From Psilocybe azurescens (taxonomy: Eukaryota; Basidiomycota; Agaricomycetes; Agaricales; Agrocybaceae), in assembly GCA_023853785.1 (NCBI GenBank), contig JAJIRX010000541.1:1-64000 (forward strand): DNA of 64,000 bases, in the 5' to 3' direction. The notes under the pieces are model-generated. The model was not told the DNA's origin, ran no database searches, and saw only the letters and a list, made by a program, of their open reading frames with translations. This document shows positions 35,107-46,900 of the stretch, one piece after another. Each line of letters opens with the position of its first letter. The first letter of the stretch is position 1. A program made the position numbers and the translations under genes.

Positions 35107-37030
35107 TTATACTCCCATATGTACGTATGGCACCCATGCCAGCATCGCTGAGGGCGAATCCCCTAATTCTCTCCTCAGACATTTGACAGCGTAGTGAAGA
35201 GCATACGCTGCACCGGCTCCTCCAATCATACCTTTTTTTCACTTGTCTCCCGTCCTCTATTGAATAGGTCGGAATAGAAATCCTCCGCGACCTTCACCCC
35301 GTAGCGGTCCTGGATAGACCACATAGTTGCCACCACCCCTCTGTAACCAACAGCCAACATTCCCGCAGCGAGATGCACAGCCTCCTCCGAGAGCCAATCG
35401 TTCCCTTTACTCGTCTGACATGCAGATAGGAATGCAAATTCAGCGTTTTTGGTTTGGATCTTTATCATGGTCCAAAGCTCTAGACGTCCATCGGAAAGAT
35501 AGAATCCACTGTTTAGGGGATGGCTAGTTTCTTGAATGGCATGACAGGCAAAATGGATGCAGCTATGAGCTTCCATCTCCTTCATTGTCCTGTCGATCGT
35601 GGCTAAGGGTCCTTCTAAGCACGAAAACTGTACGTTCGCCGAACTGAACTTCTCTTTGAGTACGTGAACTTCTAACTTGGCGCCGGGAAGAGGTGGGAGA
35701 CCGGGGGCATCTGCCTGACCAATAATCAAAACCTTGCTACTCCCGCTATATTCAGCACTCAAGAGTTGTGCACTCTCCACAAGAGAACCAACAGTAGGGA
35801 TGTATGAAGATATGACGCAGTCCGATACGCAGATATTGCTCGTCCCGTTATAGATCCCCGCTGCGTGGATGGGTAGGAAGGATAGAGGACCAGTTGGGCA
35901 CCACCATAGCCGCTTCAAATGTTCGGGAGAGCTCTGTAGTGTTTTTCTCAGCTTTTAGTGGATTGTAGAATACATCTAAAGAAAGAAAGTGCTCACCGAG
36001 ATCCCTAAAGCCTGCAAGACTGGATTCACCACCCCGGCCCATAAATCACCTAGAATCTTCGTCATTGGGTTGCTGGAGTCCACATATGGACGTATGCCCC
36101 GCGTCGCTCCCTCAATTCCCTCCACGTCTTTGTCTGTACGAGTCTTATGCGAGGTAAGGAAAGAACGTAACAGTCTCACAAGGCGAAGTGCATCGTCGTA
36201 AGAGAATTTATGGAGTGGAATATGAAGGGCATTCTTGGCTCCATCCACAAGCACAATAGCGTCGCACCTATCCTCGTGAATATTTATTACAGCAATGTAT
36301 CCTTTATCAGGAGTTCGTTTGACTAGGTCTTGAAATTTTACGGGTCTCAGGAAATCCTCGAATCCATGGATAGAACGGACTTTGGCGAGGAGGGCATCCC
36401 ACTCCCGTGCAAGCCTGATGTTCGCGGTAGCTTCGTCTTGCAAGGTAGCCTTCTCTATCATGATATCAGAATCTATTCCAGAAGAAGTGGCCTCGTCCCG
36501 TAGTCCCGCAGCTTCCAGCTCTCGTGCAACCCGTGAAAGATCATCAGCCAATTTGGAATCCTCAGAAGAAAGATGGTCGAGAGGTGTGCGAAGATTATTG
36601 AGTTGGTTCCACACTAGGCACCGTCCTTGCTCCAGCCATTCCAAAGCAAGTTCGTACTTACCAACTGCAAACGCGGTGGCAGCTGCTTCAGTAGATAAAT
36701 CCGAAATCCCATAGAGATTTCTATGACGTAAACCGATGGTTTTTTCCATTCCTGCGACCTGCGAAAGAAGAGATATCGCCATGTCGTATGCTTCCAACGA
36801 GGCCACCCCGCTGCCGTCGATTATCTTCGCTGTACTTGCCCACTGTTTTGCTGCTCTCAATCGAATTGAGGGAGGACCCGACGTCAAGGAAGCCGCTTCT
36901 TTATATTTGACAACGGCCGTCTCAATGTCTGTGCGATTGCCTTCATGTTCGAAACGATCTGCCATGTAGAGGCCCATATTAACGATCAGTCCGGAACGAC
37001 TGGGATGGTCGTCGGGTGTGAGTTGGATTG

Positions 37031-37039
37031 CTTTCTCCT
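37031..37039 (+). repeat. Target-site duplication, left copy
   Basis: CTTTCTCCT, identical to 38772-38780; belongs to the host CHAT gene (codes Q-E-K on the - strand). Confidence 0.85.
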
Positions 37040-38771
37040 GGGCAAAGAGAAAAGGCCGTGGCGTCCGTGCCACGTCTGTGCACCTGTTTCACGGACCTGC
37101 ACGGACTTGCACGGACCTCACCAAGTGATGCTCTTAAATATCTAAACATATGTACTTTCAAGAGACTTACAGTAGTAATTATGTGGTTACATTCTATTAA
37201 AGCTTACCCTGGAATGACAAATGATGCTTTGAAGCGTGTTATCTGAGGACTTTTACTTACAATTGCTCCATCGGACAATCCCGAAGGCAACGGAATATTC
37301 CGACCACCTTCATGAATGAGCGCTAAATCGGCGCACAAACTGTAGTAGACAGATAAGCACCATCAAATCAATATAAAATCTTTCCTTGTTGCATATATAT
37401 TCAGATAAATTAAGTATTACTACATATAATATACCAATGAACATGTTTATAACTGCCCTCAATTCATGATGACAGACCAATATCACACCCAAGTCACGGC
37501 TACTAATACCAATACTAGTCAGTCCTAATCCTTCCTACTGCCTACCGAGTATTTTTTTAAAATAAAATTTTGAGTACATTTACATGCACGGACTTACTCA
37601 CCTTGCACAGACTTGAGCACGGACTGCTAAAATTTCCGGCACGGCTCAGCACAGACCTGCACAGACCTGCACAGATTTTACATATGCTGTGTTAAATTAG
37701 CACGGATCTGCACGGACACATCACGGACCTGCACAGACATGGCACGGAAATATGTGGTCATGACACGGACCTGCATGGAAGAATGTTGTGTTCCACAGGG
37801 TAAGGATCTAGCAGTATTGCCAAGCTAATATTCTAAAATTGAGTGATGCTTGATATTGGCTTGATATGGAAGTCAGAATAGGACAATTAACCGTACCACA
37901 GTCAATATTGTACGCTCTATAACAGCGCCCGCTGCCCATCCGCAGTTATAATTTATGAAAGGCAGTGATTGCTAACTGGAACAAAAGAGGGGTGTTTCAT
38001 CACGCTGCATTTAAACCCCTCCGTCAAGACTTGAAAGTCACTTAAAAAATCAACACAATTTTTTATCTGTCTCAGTACTTTCACATCAAATAACCGGTAT
38101 CCATTACTATTCCTTGTCATACAGAATTCCATTTGTGCCGGGGTAGCTGGAAACAAACAATGGGGTCTAGACATAGGAAACCATCAGAATAATTGGAGTC
38201 CTTATGGCGACTTCCCGGAGGAGTGGAACGGTGGAGACCGTGCTGATATAGCGAGTGATAGTGAGCTTGAGGTGAGTGGATTATTTCTTAAACTTTCTCA
38301 CTTTTTGTGGCTGATCACATCTAACTCGTTAAGCCGGGAATTAATTATGTCAACTTTCCCAAGTCAAAGCCTCCTTCTAATATACTTGTACAACCATGTC
38401 CTATGCCAAGACATATTCCAAAGTAGAGAGTATAGTACTGTGTCCAGTTTATTATTCACAAATATTACTGCTACTTTGAACCAACTGTCATACATTGTAA
38501 TATTGGACATCTAGGGTCCGACTTGTAGGCAAGCCACAGCTCATCAAATTGACTGTTTTTCAATATTTCCCGTACTACAAAACCAATGGAGACCGGATAC
38601 AATCTCTACACATCCTTCAGCTAGGATTATATGATTGCACGGATCTCTCACAGAAGTCAGTGTGATCACTATAACATTGCACGGATCTCGAATTATAGTT
38701 CACGGACATAGCACGGACGTGCACGGACGCCACGGACTGCCACGGACGTGCCACGGCCTTTTCCTGTGCCC
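37040..38771. mobile_element. 1.73-kb non-autonomous TIR element with CACGGAC motif arrays
   Basis: Flanked by perfect 9-bp direct repeats CTTTCTCCT (37031-37039 and 38772-38780). The ends are inverted copies: left GGGCAAAGAGAAAAGGCCGT, right (complement) GGGCACAGGAAAAGGCCGTG. About a dozen copies of CACGGAC, often as TGCACGGACCTG, sit at the left end (37088-37120), in a central cluster (37587-37775) and at the right end (38700-38755), mostly in one orientation. No frame longer than about 80 codons and no transposase motif is present, so it must depend on another element. A 9-bp duplication suits Mutator-like elements. KDZ and hAT elements usually give 8 bp. Removing the element and one repeat restores the host reading frame exactly, which confirms the boundaries. 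Confidence 0.85.
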
Positions 38772-38780
38772 CTTTCTCCT
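38772..38780 (+). repeat. Target-site duplication, right copy
   Basis: CTTTCTCCT, identical to 37031-37039. Confidence 0.85.
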
Positions 38781-40991
38781 GCACAGATATCGCCTTGCAT
38801 ATATCGTCCAGGCACTTAAAATGCTCGAAACGCACGTGCAATACTGTACCGAGGTTGGTCAGTCGCATAATTAGATCTGAGGAGCGATCCTGTCGAGTAA
38901 GCTCGAGGGCCTTCTCTGCGGATGACACTGCAGTGTCGATGTCGTCCAGTTTACTACTGACACTAAAACGATTTTTCAGAGCGAGAGAAAGATTATGATG
39001 GAGTACGACTGCCATAGCAACGTGTTCCTCCCCAATGAGGGTAATAGCCTGCTGTTGGAGTGATATAGCCTCATCTATGTCCTTTGGATCGGTTTGTGCC
39101 TTAAATCTGGCGTATATTGCGTTACCAAGACTGGACAAAAATACGGGCATATGGGCATGACCTGCTCGACAGAGTTCAACAGCTCTTCTGTGGGCGTCTA
39201 TGGCTTCCGATATATCGGTGATATCTCCAGTTCTGTCCGCACGACATTGCAGCGCTATCCCGAGATTGCTCAAGCGCCCAGGCATATCTATGTGGCTCTC
39301 TGAGGTGAGGCAAATCGACTTCCTGTGCGCAGATATTGCTTCAGATATATCAAGCAGATCTCCTGCGACATCGAATCTGATCTGGTACGAGTGTCCAAGG
39401 TTATTGAGGATCGATGGAAGGCCAGCATCACCTTCAAGCACGAGTTCGACTGCTTTCTGTTGCGCCGATATTGCTTCTGAGATTTGCTTCGGATCTCCCG
39501 TGCACTCGAAACGACGTAGCAGTGCACTTCCCAAGTTGGACCACTGACCCGGAATATCTGGATTACCGTCCGGAATAAGGTGAAGAGCGTTCTGTAAGGC
39601 TATCACAGCCTCGGATATATCTTCTGGATTCTCTGTATAGTCGTACATCGAAAGATAGGAATTTCCTACATTTCCCAGAAGCTCGTATATGTCGGGATAG
39701 TCAACTGGAACGATGCGCAATGCATTCTCGTGGTCCTGCACGGCATCGGAGATATCGGTAAAAGCCCCTCCATAGTGGTATCTTCGACGAAATAATATTC
39801 CGCGCTTTCCAAACCTCTGAACGGCCTGTGGATCTCCATCCGGTGTAAGCTCGATAGCTTTACTTAGAGCGGATATTGCTTTGGATATGTCGCCAAGGTC
39901 ACTAGTGAATTGAAACCGACATTCCAAGGAAGCGCCCAGGCTGTCCATCCAGGCGGGCATATTTGGATGACTTTCAGGCATTAAATCGACTAGTCTTTGT
40001 TGGAAACATATGGCATCGGATATGTCCACCAAATCATGATGTGATATTCGGAAACGCCGTTGGAGTAGTACTGAAATATTGTAGAGGTTGGAAACCATCC
40101 TATCAGCGTCGTCATGAATGGCGTTTATGGTCTTCCGTAATGCTTCGATTGCTTGCGAAAGATCGTCCATGGCCATGGTAGATTCATAGCGAATGATGTA
40201 CAGGCTCGACAGAATGCCTGTGCACTGAGTTATATCATTATTGCCGTCGGGTGTTGCTTTCAGGGCAGTTTTCATGGTGGAAATTGCAAGGTCTATATCG
40301 GAGAGATCCCGAACCAATGTATAGCGTTCCAGGAGCGCGGTAGCATAGTCATATTGGTAATTGGGAAGTTGGGCGTCTGCACCAGCTAGCTGAACGGCCC
40401 GTTCATAAGCTCTGACCGAGCTGTCGATGTCATCTTTGTTTTTTGAGACTCGGTATATGTTTAGGAACTTGTCTCCATCGCTCCTGAGTGTACAATGAGT
40501 GTCAAGCTGTACATCCTCGATGGTCATGTGGCCTAAAAGAACGTCTAATGAGAAATCGCCCATTGTTATATCCAAGGAGGAACACCGTACTATTAGTCAA
40601 GGGAGTCTCATCTACGCTCGGAACTTCAGGTCCTACGACGAGATCCTTGAATGACATCGTCACGGCTGATTCCAAATGTTCGTCTTCCTCCCGTAGCGAC
40701 ATACTGAGTATGTCCGCAAAAACGAGAAAGAGTGATTATGATCCAGAATCATCAGAACATACAGAGTATGGGATTCACCTTGCGGACTATGATTGAATGT
40801 TTAGTTTACTGTAGACTCGGGAATATAGCTTGTACTTACATATCGTGAACTTATCGTAAACAGATCTCGGTGAGAAAGCAAGTCGCCAGCCAAACAGTAG
40901 GGAAGTTCAGGAGCTTTCTGAGATAAGTAAAAATCCTAGTTAGTCAGCGGCAAAGTCGCTCAATTAGTCATCAGGCCCAGGCACATTTCGC

Positions 40992-41879
40992 CAGTGTTGG
41001 TGTCGCCTGTGGATATCCACGATTGTATGGATACCCACGCAAGACGTGGGCATGGGGATACCCGATATGAAAGTTGCGTTGCGATTGTCATGATCAATTC
41101 GAGTGCATCGTCAAATTTGCAGATTGGTATTATTTGGACTAGTTCCTAATGTACAAATGAGTTCGAAAAAATCTAAGTAATATCCCATAACATTGAGGGA
41201 TGTGTAAGGTCATTTCCCACTTCAAAATCTTCAGGATCACCTTCGGCATCAACGTCAAGAAGCTGGCGTAGCTCCATCTCATCAGTTAGATTATTAGTAT
41301 TAGTCGACGCCTTTGCTTTAGACCAGTAAGCATTTTGGATTTGACCTTGTGTATTGGCAGTATGTCTTTCCTCCTCTTCCACTGCTGCAGCATTCTGTGA
41401 TAAATTTTGAATCATAGATGTGAAGGACCCGGGTGATTGGTCAGTGTTTGAGCCATCCAGGGGTTGGGCTGTACCATCCTTGGTTTTGTCATTGAACTGA
41501 GGGTGAGAACTTGGACTTGGAGGTGGATCATTTGGTGAGACAGTTACATCAGAAGCACCAGCAATGGGATCGTTCCAAGATTGTGTAATAGTAGAATTGG
41601 GATCGGCAGGATGATGGGAAGTGATTTTTCTCTTTAGACGATTCCGAACAGACCCTTCCCGTAAATGCTCATCACGAAGATGCATTCTAAGTTCAGCCTG
41701 TTCTGTCAGTTTCTCGCGTCTAAGTTGTGAAAAATATTGCCACACATGCTAAACAGCCTTTCACATGAAGCTGGATTGCAACAGACGGATAGAATGCGAC
41801 GGGCAATGGTCTGAAGACGTAAAGGTGATGCTCTGAATTGGACACCATCGTACATCTTGAGAGGGTCTGGTATTTCTTT
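40992..41879 (-). mobile_element. hAT transposon fragment, 3' end with transposase C-terminus
   Basis: On the - strand, 41860-41173 encodes the C-terminal dimerisation region of a hAT transposase: RRILSVCCNPASCERLF, GNIF, then LRREKLTEQAELRMHLRDEH and a low-complexity acidic tail. The frame shifts once in the T run near 41732-41736 (one T missing). Downstream at 40992 the sequence CAGTGTTGGTGTCGCC resembles a hAT terminus, and GTGGATATCCAC and GGGTATCC/GGATACCC words at 41014-41075 look like subterminal motifs. No opposite end or 8-bp duplication was found, and nothing of the catalytic core is visible upstream, so this is a 5'-truncated copy. Confidence 0.65.
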
Positions 41880-42377
41880 CTGCGTTAATTATAAATATAA
41901 ATGTGCCAAATGTAAAATACACGGTAGAACTACCAATTAAAGTTCAAGAGATTAATGGCTTGGTAAATTAATTCATCAAAATTTTGCATGTCCCGAGCAC
42001 ATATAGTAATAAAAACCGAGATACAGTTTGGTACTCAGATGACGATGTCAAACCCTAAATCTGAGATGGTTTGCAACGGCTTGCATTCTCCTGCTTGACG
42101 TGGCTCTATCCTAGTCTTACATTTTAGCATTTTAGCACTGATATACAGGCCACATAACCGATGTTCAAACGGTTTATTTTTAGAAGTGAGCATTGAATAA
42201 ACATGTCCTAATCATCAAGGAAATTTCACGCCGTCCTGACCTGTCATGCAGAGTCAAGGTACGATACGTCAATGGTCCGACTCTATGTGAGAGTTTTAGG
42301 CGTCCAGTATGTGATGAGAAGCTGTGTTCGTAGCAGGAGAGATAACAGGAAAAAGTAAATGCCGGAGTCCTACACGG
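41880..42377. other. Intergenic, nothing recognised
   Basis: AT-rich near 41890-42040, no coding signal; the distal part would be the promoter of the cysteine-rich protein gene. Confidence 0.35.
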
Positions 42378-42385
42378 TATAAAAG
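42378..42385 (+). promoter_or_regulatory. TATA box of cysteine-rich secreted protein gene
   Basis: TATAAAAG, 79 nt before the ATG at 42457. The related gene on the other strand has the identical word upstream (48884-48891). Confidence 0.55.
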
Positions 42386-42456
42386 GCGCTGTAGCACGCT
42401 CCCCCACAAGCCTAGTGATTAAACATCTCCGTATCCATTCACCGAAGAGACCTATA

Positions 42457-42687
42457 ATGAAGCTCTATTACTTCCTGTGCACCCTCACACTCCCTCTTAC
42501 GGCATATGCAGCTAAAGCATGCGATACCAATGATGATTGTTCAAGTCTTCCTTGCCCCATTGCTGGCGAAACGCTGTGTGATCCAGGATTCTGCAATGCT
42601 GGAGCATGTCGCCCTCCTAGGTGTGCTCTTGCCACTGGCCACTGCGTAAGTATCTCTACATTCTTTTACTTTGAAATCACAATCTGA
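42457..42687 (+). CDS. Eight-cysteine secreted protein A
   Basis: Starts MKLYYFLCTLTLPLTAYA, a clear signal peptide, followed by a cysteine-rich mature part (ACDTNDDC, CPIAGETLCDPGFC, ACRPPRC, ATGHC). Eight cysteines line up with those of the gene at 48540-48779 on the other strand: C-X5-C, then C-X4-C, C-X4-C and a final C-X6-C. The frame runs to a TGA at 42687, but GTAAGT directly after the last cysteine (42646) could be an intron donor, so the C-terminus is uncertain. Disulfide-stabilised small secreted proteins of this kind are common in mushrooms; the function is unknown. It sits 1.3 kb upstream of the rhamnosidase gene. Confidence 0.65.
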   Translation: MKLYYFLCTLTLPLTAYAAKACDTNDDCSSLPCPIAGETLCDPGFCNAGACRPPRCALATGHCVSISTFFYFEITI

Positions 42688-43485
42688 AATACACTCTGGA
42701 AGTGAACGTCGATTTAAACTGAAATTATTGGAAGTTTGTGATCTGAAGACCATTGGAACATGGTTACAAATAGCCGTAGCTCTGAATATGTAGCAACGCG
42801 ATTCAGCAGCCTATAAACATGTTCGGTTCATAAGTACATAGTACAAATTCAAGAACACTCTTAGTGAACATCGGTTTTTTTATATCGGCTAAGTAATTGA
42901 CGCCCTCCCTTACTGCCATATAAATTGCCAATGCTTCTCCCCAATCGCAACATCATTCATGTCGACTCCGTCCTTGAACCATCTTAGTAATCTTAATATT
43001 GTTCCCACTCATTTGGCGTTTCTGGTATTTGAACTGGTTAGTCAACACCGCTGTGGCCCATCGAGGACAAATCCAGAATCATTAATTTCTACTCAAACAT
43101 ACAGGCAACAAGCGCATAACAGATCGTAAAGCTTTGAGCTTGCTCTTTTATTGGTATCAATTTAGATTCTATCTCCGCTATTAGTCCACCTCAAAAACAA
43201 AGCCACAAATAAAAGCATCAAATTCAAATTGAGTCAGCACCATTAATGGCGGGCCGTCTTCTCCAACTTGCCACTACCATCAGCCACGTTCGCCAGTTCC
43301 CGTGTCCTGTCACAATTCCCATTGAACGATATCATTACCAGAAACTCACAGGACAGCTCCACACGCGCCGCCACGCTGAAAGTTGGGTTCGAATTGACGA
43401 GAAGCCCTACATGAGCATCGACAAAGATTATAGGAGTGCATGTGAGAAGCGCAGTGGATATCATTTGGTCACCTCAGAGCCCATG
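42688..43485. other. Intergenic, nothing recognised
   Basis: No domain or spliced model. A 114-codon frame at 43246-43590 overlaps one on the other strand and shows no homology that I recognise. Confidence 0.35.
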
Positions 43486-43963
43486 AGAAGGTCAGTTGGC
43501 TCTTTTCTCGTGACCATAACTCTTCATATCCTATGTGTTCTTGAATTCGTTCTTATGTTATGGGTAAATCTATGTAGCATGAGCATGTGAAGACCCGCGT
43601 CCGTCTTTCAGTCGAACCATCTTTTAGGGGTTTGATTATCTGTGTTTCCAAAAGACCGTGGACGAACACTGACCTTGATTAATTTTGAGCCCTCAGTGAG
43701 CATGCTGAAAGGAAAACCAGTTTCCTTCTTAGAAGATCAGTTGGCTCTTTGCTCGTGAGGTAACTTTCTGTGACCTAGGTGTTCTTGAATTCCTTCTGAT
43801 GTCATCCGTGAAATATGTACAGCATGATCATATGAAAACTCGGACTCGTCATCAAGCCGAGCCATTTTATAGAGGTTATATTGTCAAAGACCATGACACG
43901 AACACTGACTTTAATTGTATTTGAACCGACAGCGGGTATACTGAACGAAAATCATCTTCCACA
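43486..43963 (+). repeat. Diverged ~240-bp tandem duplication upstream of the rhamnosidase
   Basis: Copy 1 (about 43486-43729) and copy 2 (about 43730-43963) both begin with GTCAGTTGGCTCTTT / ATCAGTTGGCTCTTT. They continue through shared blocks such as GTTCTTGAATTC, GCATGA-CATATGAA, CGAACCATTTT-type, GACGAACACTGAC and GAAAACCA / AAAATCA. Divergence is about one base in five. Copy 2 ends at the start codon of the GH78 gene, so the duplicated unit is its promoter and leader. Confidence 0.7.
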
Positions 43964-46900
43964 TGAAAATATACAGCGGTAAGTTCTAGAATGAAGCCAG
44001 TGTTTGCCGGCCACCATCTCACTCTGACTTGCAGTATCTCTATTCTTGTTGTTTCTTTGTTATGCGCGCAACGCGCTTGCAGGTACGCCTGTCTTTTCTC
44101 TGCTCGTGCTTCGTAATCACCATTTATATCAGGGCCCAGTCTTTCTTCTTTATCCGTGGAAAACCGGATTGAACCTCTCGGAATCGATGTGATACCTCGC
44201 TTTTCATGGATTATATCCTCATCAGTCGACGGCGATGTTCAGAAGTCCTATCGCTTACGAGTCTCGACTGGGCCGACACCAGCAGACGGTGCTATCTGGG
44301 ATACCGGCGTCATCACGTCCAAGAAGTCCTACCTGGTCGACTATGGCGGCCCAGCGCTGGCCTCTGACACGCAATACACATGGACTGTTGAGGTCACGAC
44401 TACATCTGGTACGACGGCCATGTTGTCAAAATTTACCACGGGCTTACTGTCAAGTAATGACTGGGGAGCCAGCTTATGGATCGGTAAACCAGCCCCCGCT
44501 AACGGCCCACCCGATGATTTGGTTTCCTCCTTTCAACATTCATCCTGGATATGGACCGCAGAGGCTAATCCTCCCAATTCTCCTGCTGGAGATCGGGTAT
44601 TTCGGCGTTCTTATGTGGCGCCGTCTGGAAGGCACGCTGTATCTGCCGACGTACTGATCACTGCAGACGACCAATTTACTATGTACGCTGACGGAAGCTT
44701 CGTCGGGTCCTCGCCTACCACGGTTGATATTTGGAAGAGTGCACAGTTTTTCAAGGTCTCTCTTTCATCAAATACAACATCATTCGCTGTCCAAGCCACC
44801 AATCTCGCTGACGTCGGTACTGGTGGAGATGGTCCTGCAGGTCTCCTGACTTCTATCAAAATCCTTCTCGATAATGGTGATTCGGACTTCATTACTTCGG
44901 ATTCCAGTTGGCTATCTGATAAAACCATTCCAAATGACTGGAATTCTGTGAATGCAAATACAACGGGATGGGCTCCCTCCAGTATTCTATTGCCATATGG
45001 ACAAGGACCGTGGTCTAACCAAGTCGCGATACCTACGTCCATATCCACACCGGCTTTATCTTTCTCTCAATCGACCTGGATATGGTCCTCTGAAGCAGAC
45101 CCCTCCTAGCTCCACCTCAACCTCGCGCATTCCGAAAGACATTTACCGCGCCGTCTGGGAAAACCCTCAAATCCGCGATAATTCTAGTGACAGTTGACGA
45201 TGGCTTTCATCTCTACGTCAACGGTGGACTGGTAGGCTCCTCTCCTAACGAAACCGACATCTGGAAATCCGCTCAAAAATTCACCGTCGATCTCTCCGGC
45301 ACTTCTGTGCTGTTTGCAGTGTTGGCTAACAACTTACCCGACGTTAACACGGGAGGTGGGGATCCTGCCGGCCTTCTGAGCGCCATACAAGTTATGTTTA
45401 CCGATGAATCGATGCAAACACTCGTGTCAGATACAACGTGGCGGGTCGACTCGACAATACCTGATGGATTCGAGCTCCCCTCGACGGATGATTCCTCCTG
45501 GCCGTTTGCGATCTCTATCGGTGCCTATGGAGTCTCCCCGTGGGGTACTGAAGTCACGATTTCTGATTCGCTGGCCGAGCATCCCGCCCCTCTCCTACGT
45601 AAGGAATTTACGCTAACCAAGCCAATCTCTTTCGCACGCCTTTATTATGCTGCTGGAGGCTACGCCAGCATCACAATCAACGGCGCTCCAGCGTCTAATC
45701 ATGTCTTGACTCCAGGGTTCACCAAGTACGACACCGAGTTGCAATATGTCGCCCTCGATGTAAGCTTGCTCCTCAAATCTGGTGCCAATGTGATAGGGAC
45801 CGAGCTGGGAAGGAGTCATTACGGCGTAACCCAGGGAAGCGTCTGGAACTGGAACAGTGCTTCGTGGCACGGTGAACCACGAGTTCGAATGATGCTATCG
45901 ATTGGCTTCATAGATGGGACTTCGTCGAAGGTGCTCACAGACGGTAGCTGGCAAGTCATCGAGGGACCCACCCGCCTCGACGATATTTTTGGTGGAGAGA
46001 ACTACGACGGTAAGTGCTCATGTCGGTGTCGTTCAACGCTCATCTTATTCATAATTCTTTGTGAACAGCGAGTTATATACAGGAAGGTTTTGATACCCCC
46101 GGTTTCAACGCATCAACCTGGGGTCAAGCTGCAATCATGCCGGCGCCATTGGGGGTTCTCGTAAATCAGAACCAGCCCCCTACGCGCCTTGTTCAAAGCT
46201 TGACTCCCCTTTCGATCACTCAACCTCAGCCCGGAATTTTCGTCGCTCATTTTGAGCGTGTAGTGTCCGGATGGGTCAAGTTGACGGCGTCGGGCCCCGC
46301 AAAGACCCTCATCACTATACATTTTGGAGAGAAGCTTAATGTGGGTTATTTAATTGAAATATATGCGGTGACAACATATATTCATTGTATGTTATCTCCA
46401 GATGGATGGAACAGTCATCTACCAAGATACGCAACACTACTACGCCAATAACTTCCAAACAGGTGGTTTGACTTTTTCATTTCATTCCCTTATTCCTGAG
46501 AGCTTACCTGTCATTCTTGAGACCGCTTCTGGCTCGCCGGCAAGGGTGTCCCGGAATCATTCGAACCGAAATTCAGCTACAAAGGCTATCAATACGTCCA
46601 GATCGAAGGCTGGCCCACAGGCTCTCCCCGCCCACACCTGCTGACATCATCGGACGTGTTGTCCATGACGACCTCACTACTCGAGGTGGCTTCCAATCAT
46701 CCAGTGATCTTTTAAATAAGATGCACACCGCAGCCGTTTATACACTCCTCAACAACGTCCATAGTATACCCACTGACTGTCCAACGTTCGAGAAGAATGG
46801 CTGGACAGGGGACGCAATGCTCGGCACGGTAAGCGTTAAGTACATCGTAGATGTATAATGCGACTGATGGCGAACAACCATTGTACCTTCTTTTAGGAAA

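Larger units (their letters stand above)
35107..40702 (-). pseudogene. TPR-CHAT protein gene, interrupted by a transposon
   Basis: Without the insert the gene would encode about 1248 aa in three exons: 40702-40591, 40544-35997 (containing the insert 37040-38771) and 35933-35107. The N-terminal two thirds is a run of roughly a dozen tetratricopeptide-like repeats of about 50 residues, e.g. LGDISKAISALSKAIELTPD and PEDISEAVIALQNALHLIPD. The C-terminus is a CHAT (caspase-like) domain with WWCPTGPLSFLPIHAAG, the likely catalytic His in CIHFACHA and Cys in FAFLSACQTSKG, ending AWVPYVHMGV. CHAT-TPR proteins are proteases or protease-like scaffolds; in fungi their roles are largely unknown. The insertion duplicated 9 bp and splits the last TPR region, so the full protein is not made unless the insert is spliced out. 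A base is also missing from the T run at 35233-35239. Confidence 0.8.

Noticed and set aside
37040..38771. CRISPR-like array of CACGGAC words
   Set aside because: Spacing is irregular, units are short and degenerate, and the context is a eukaryotic TIR element.
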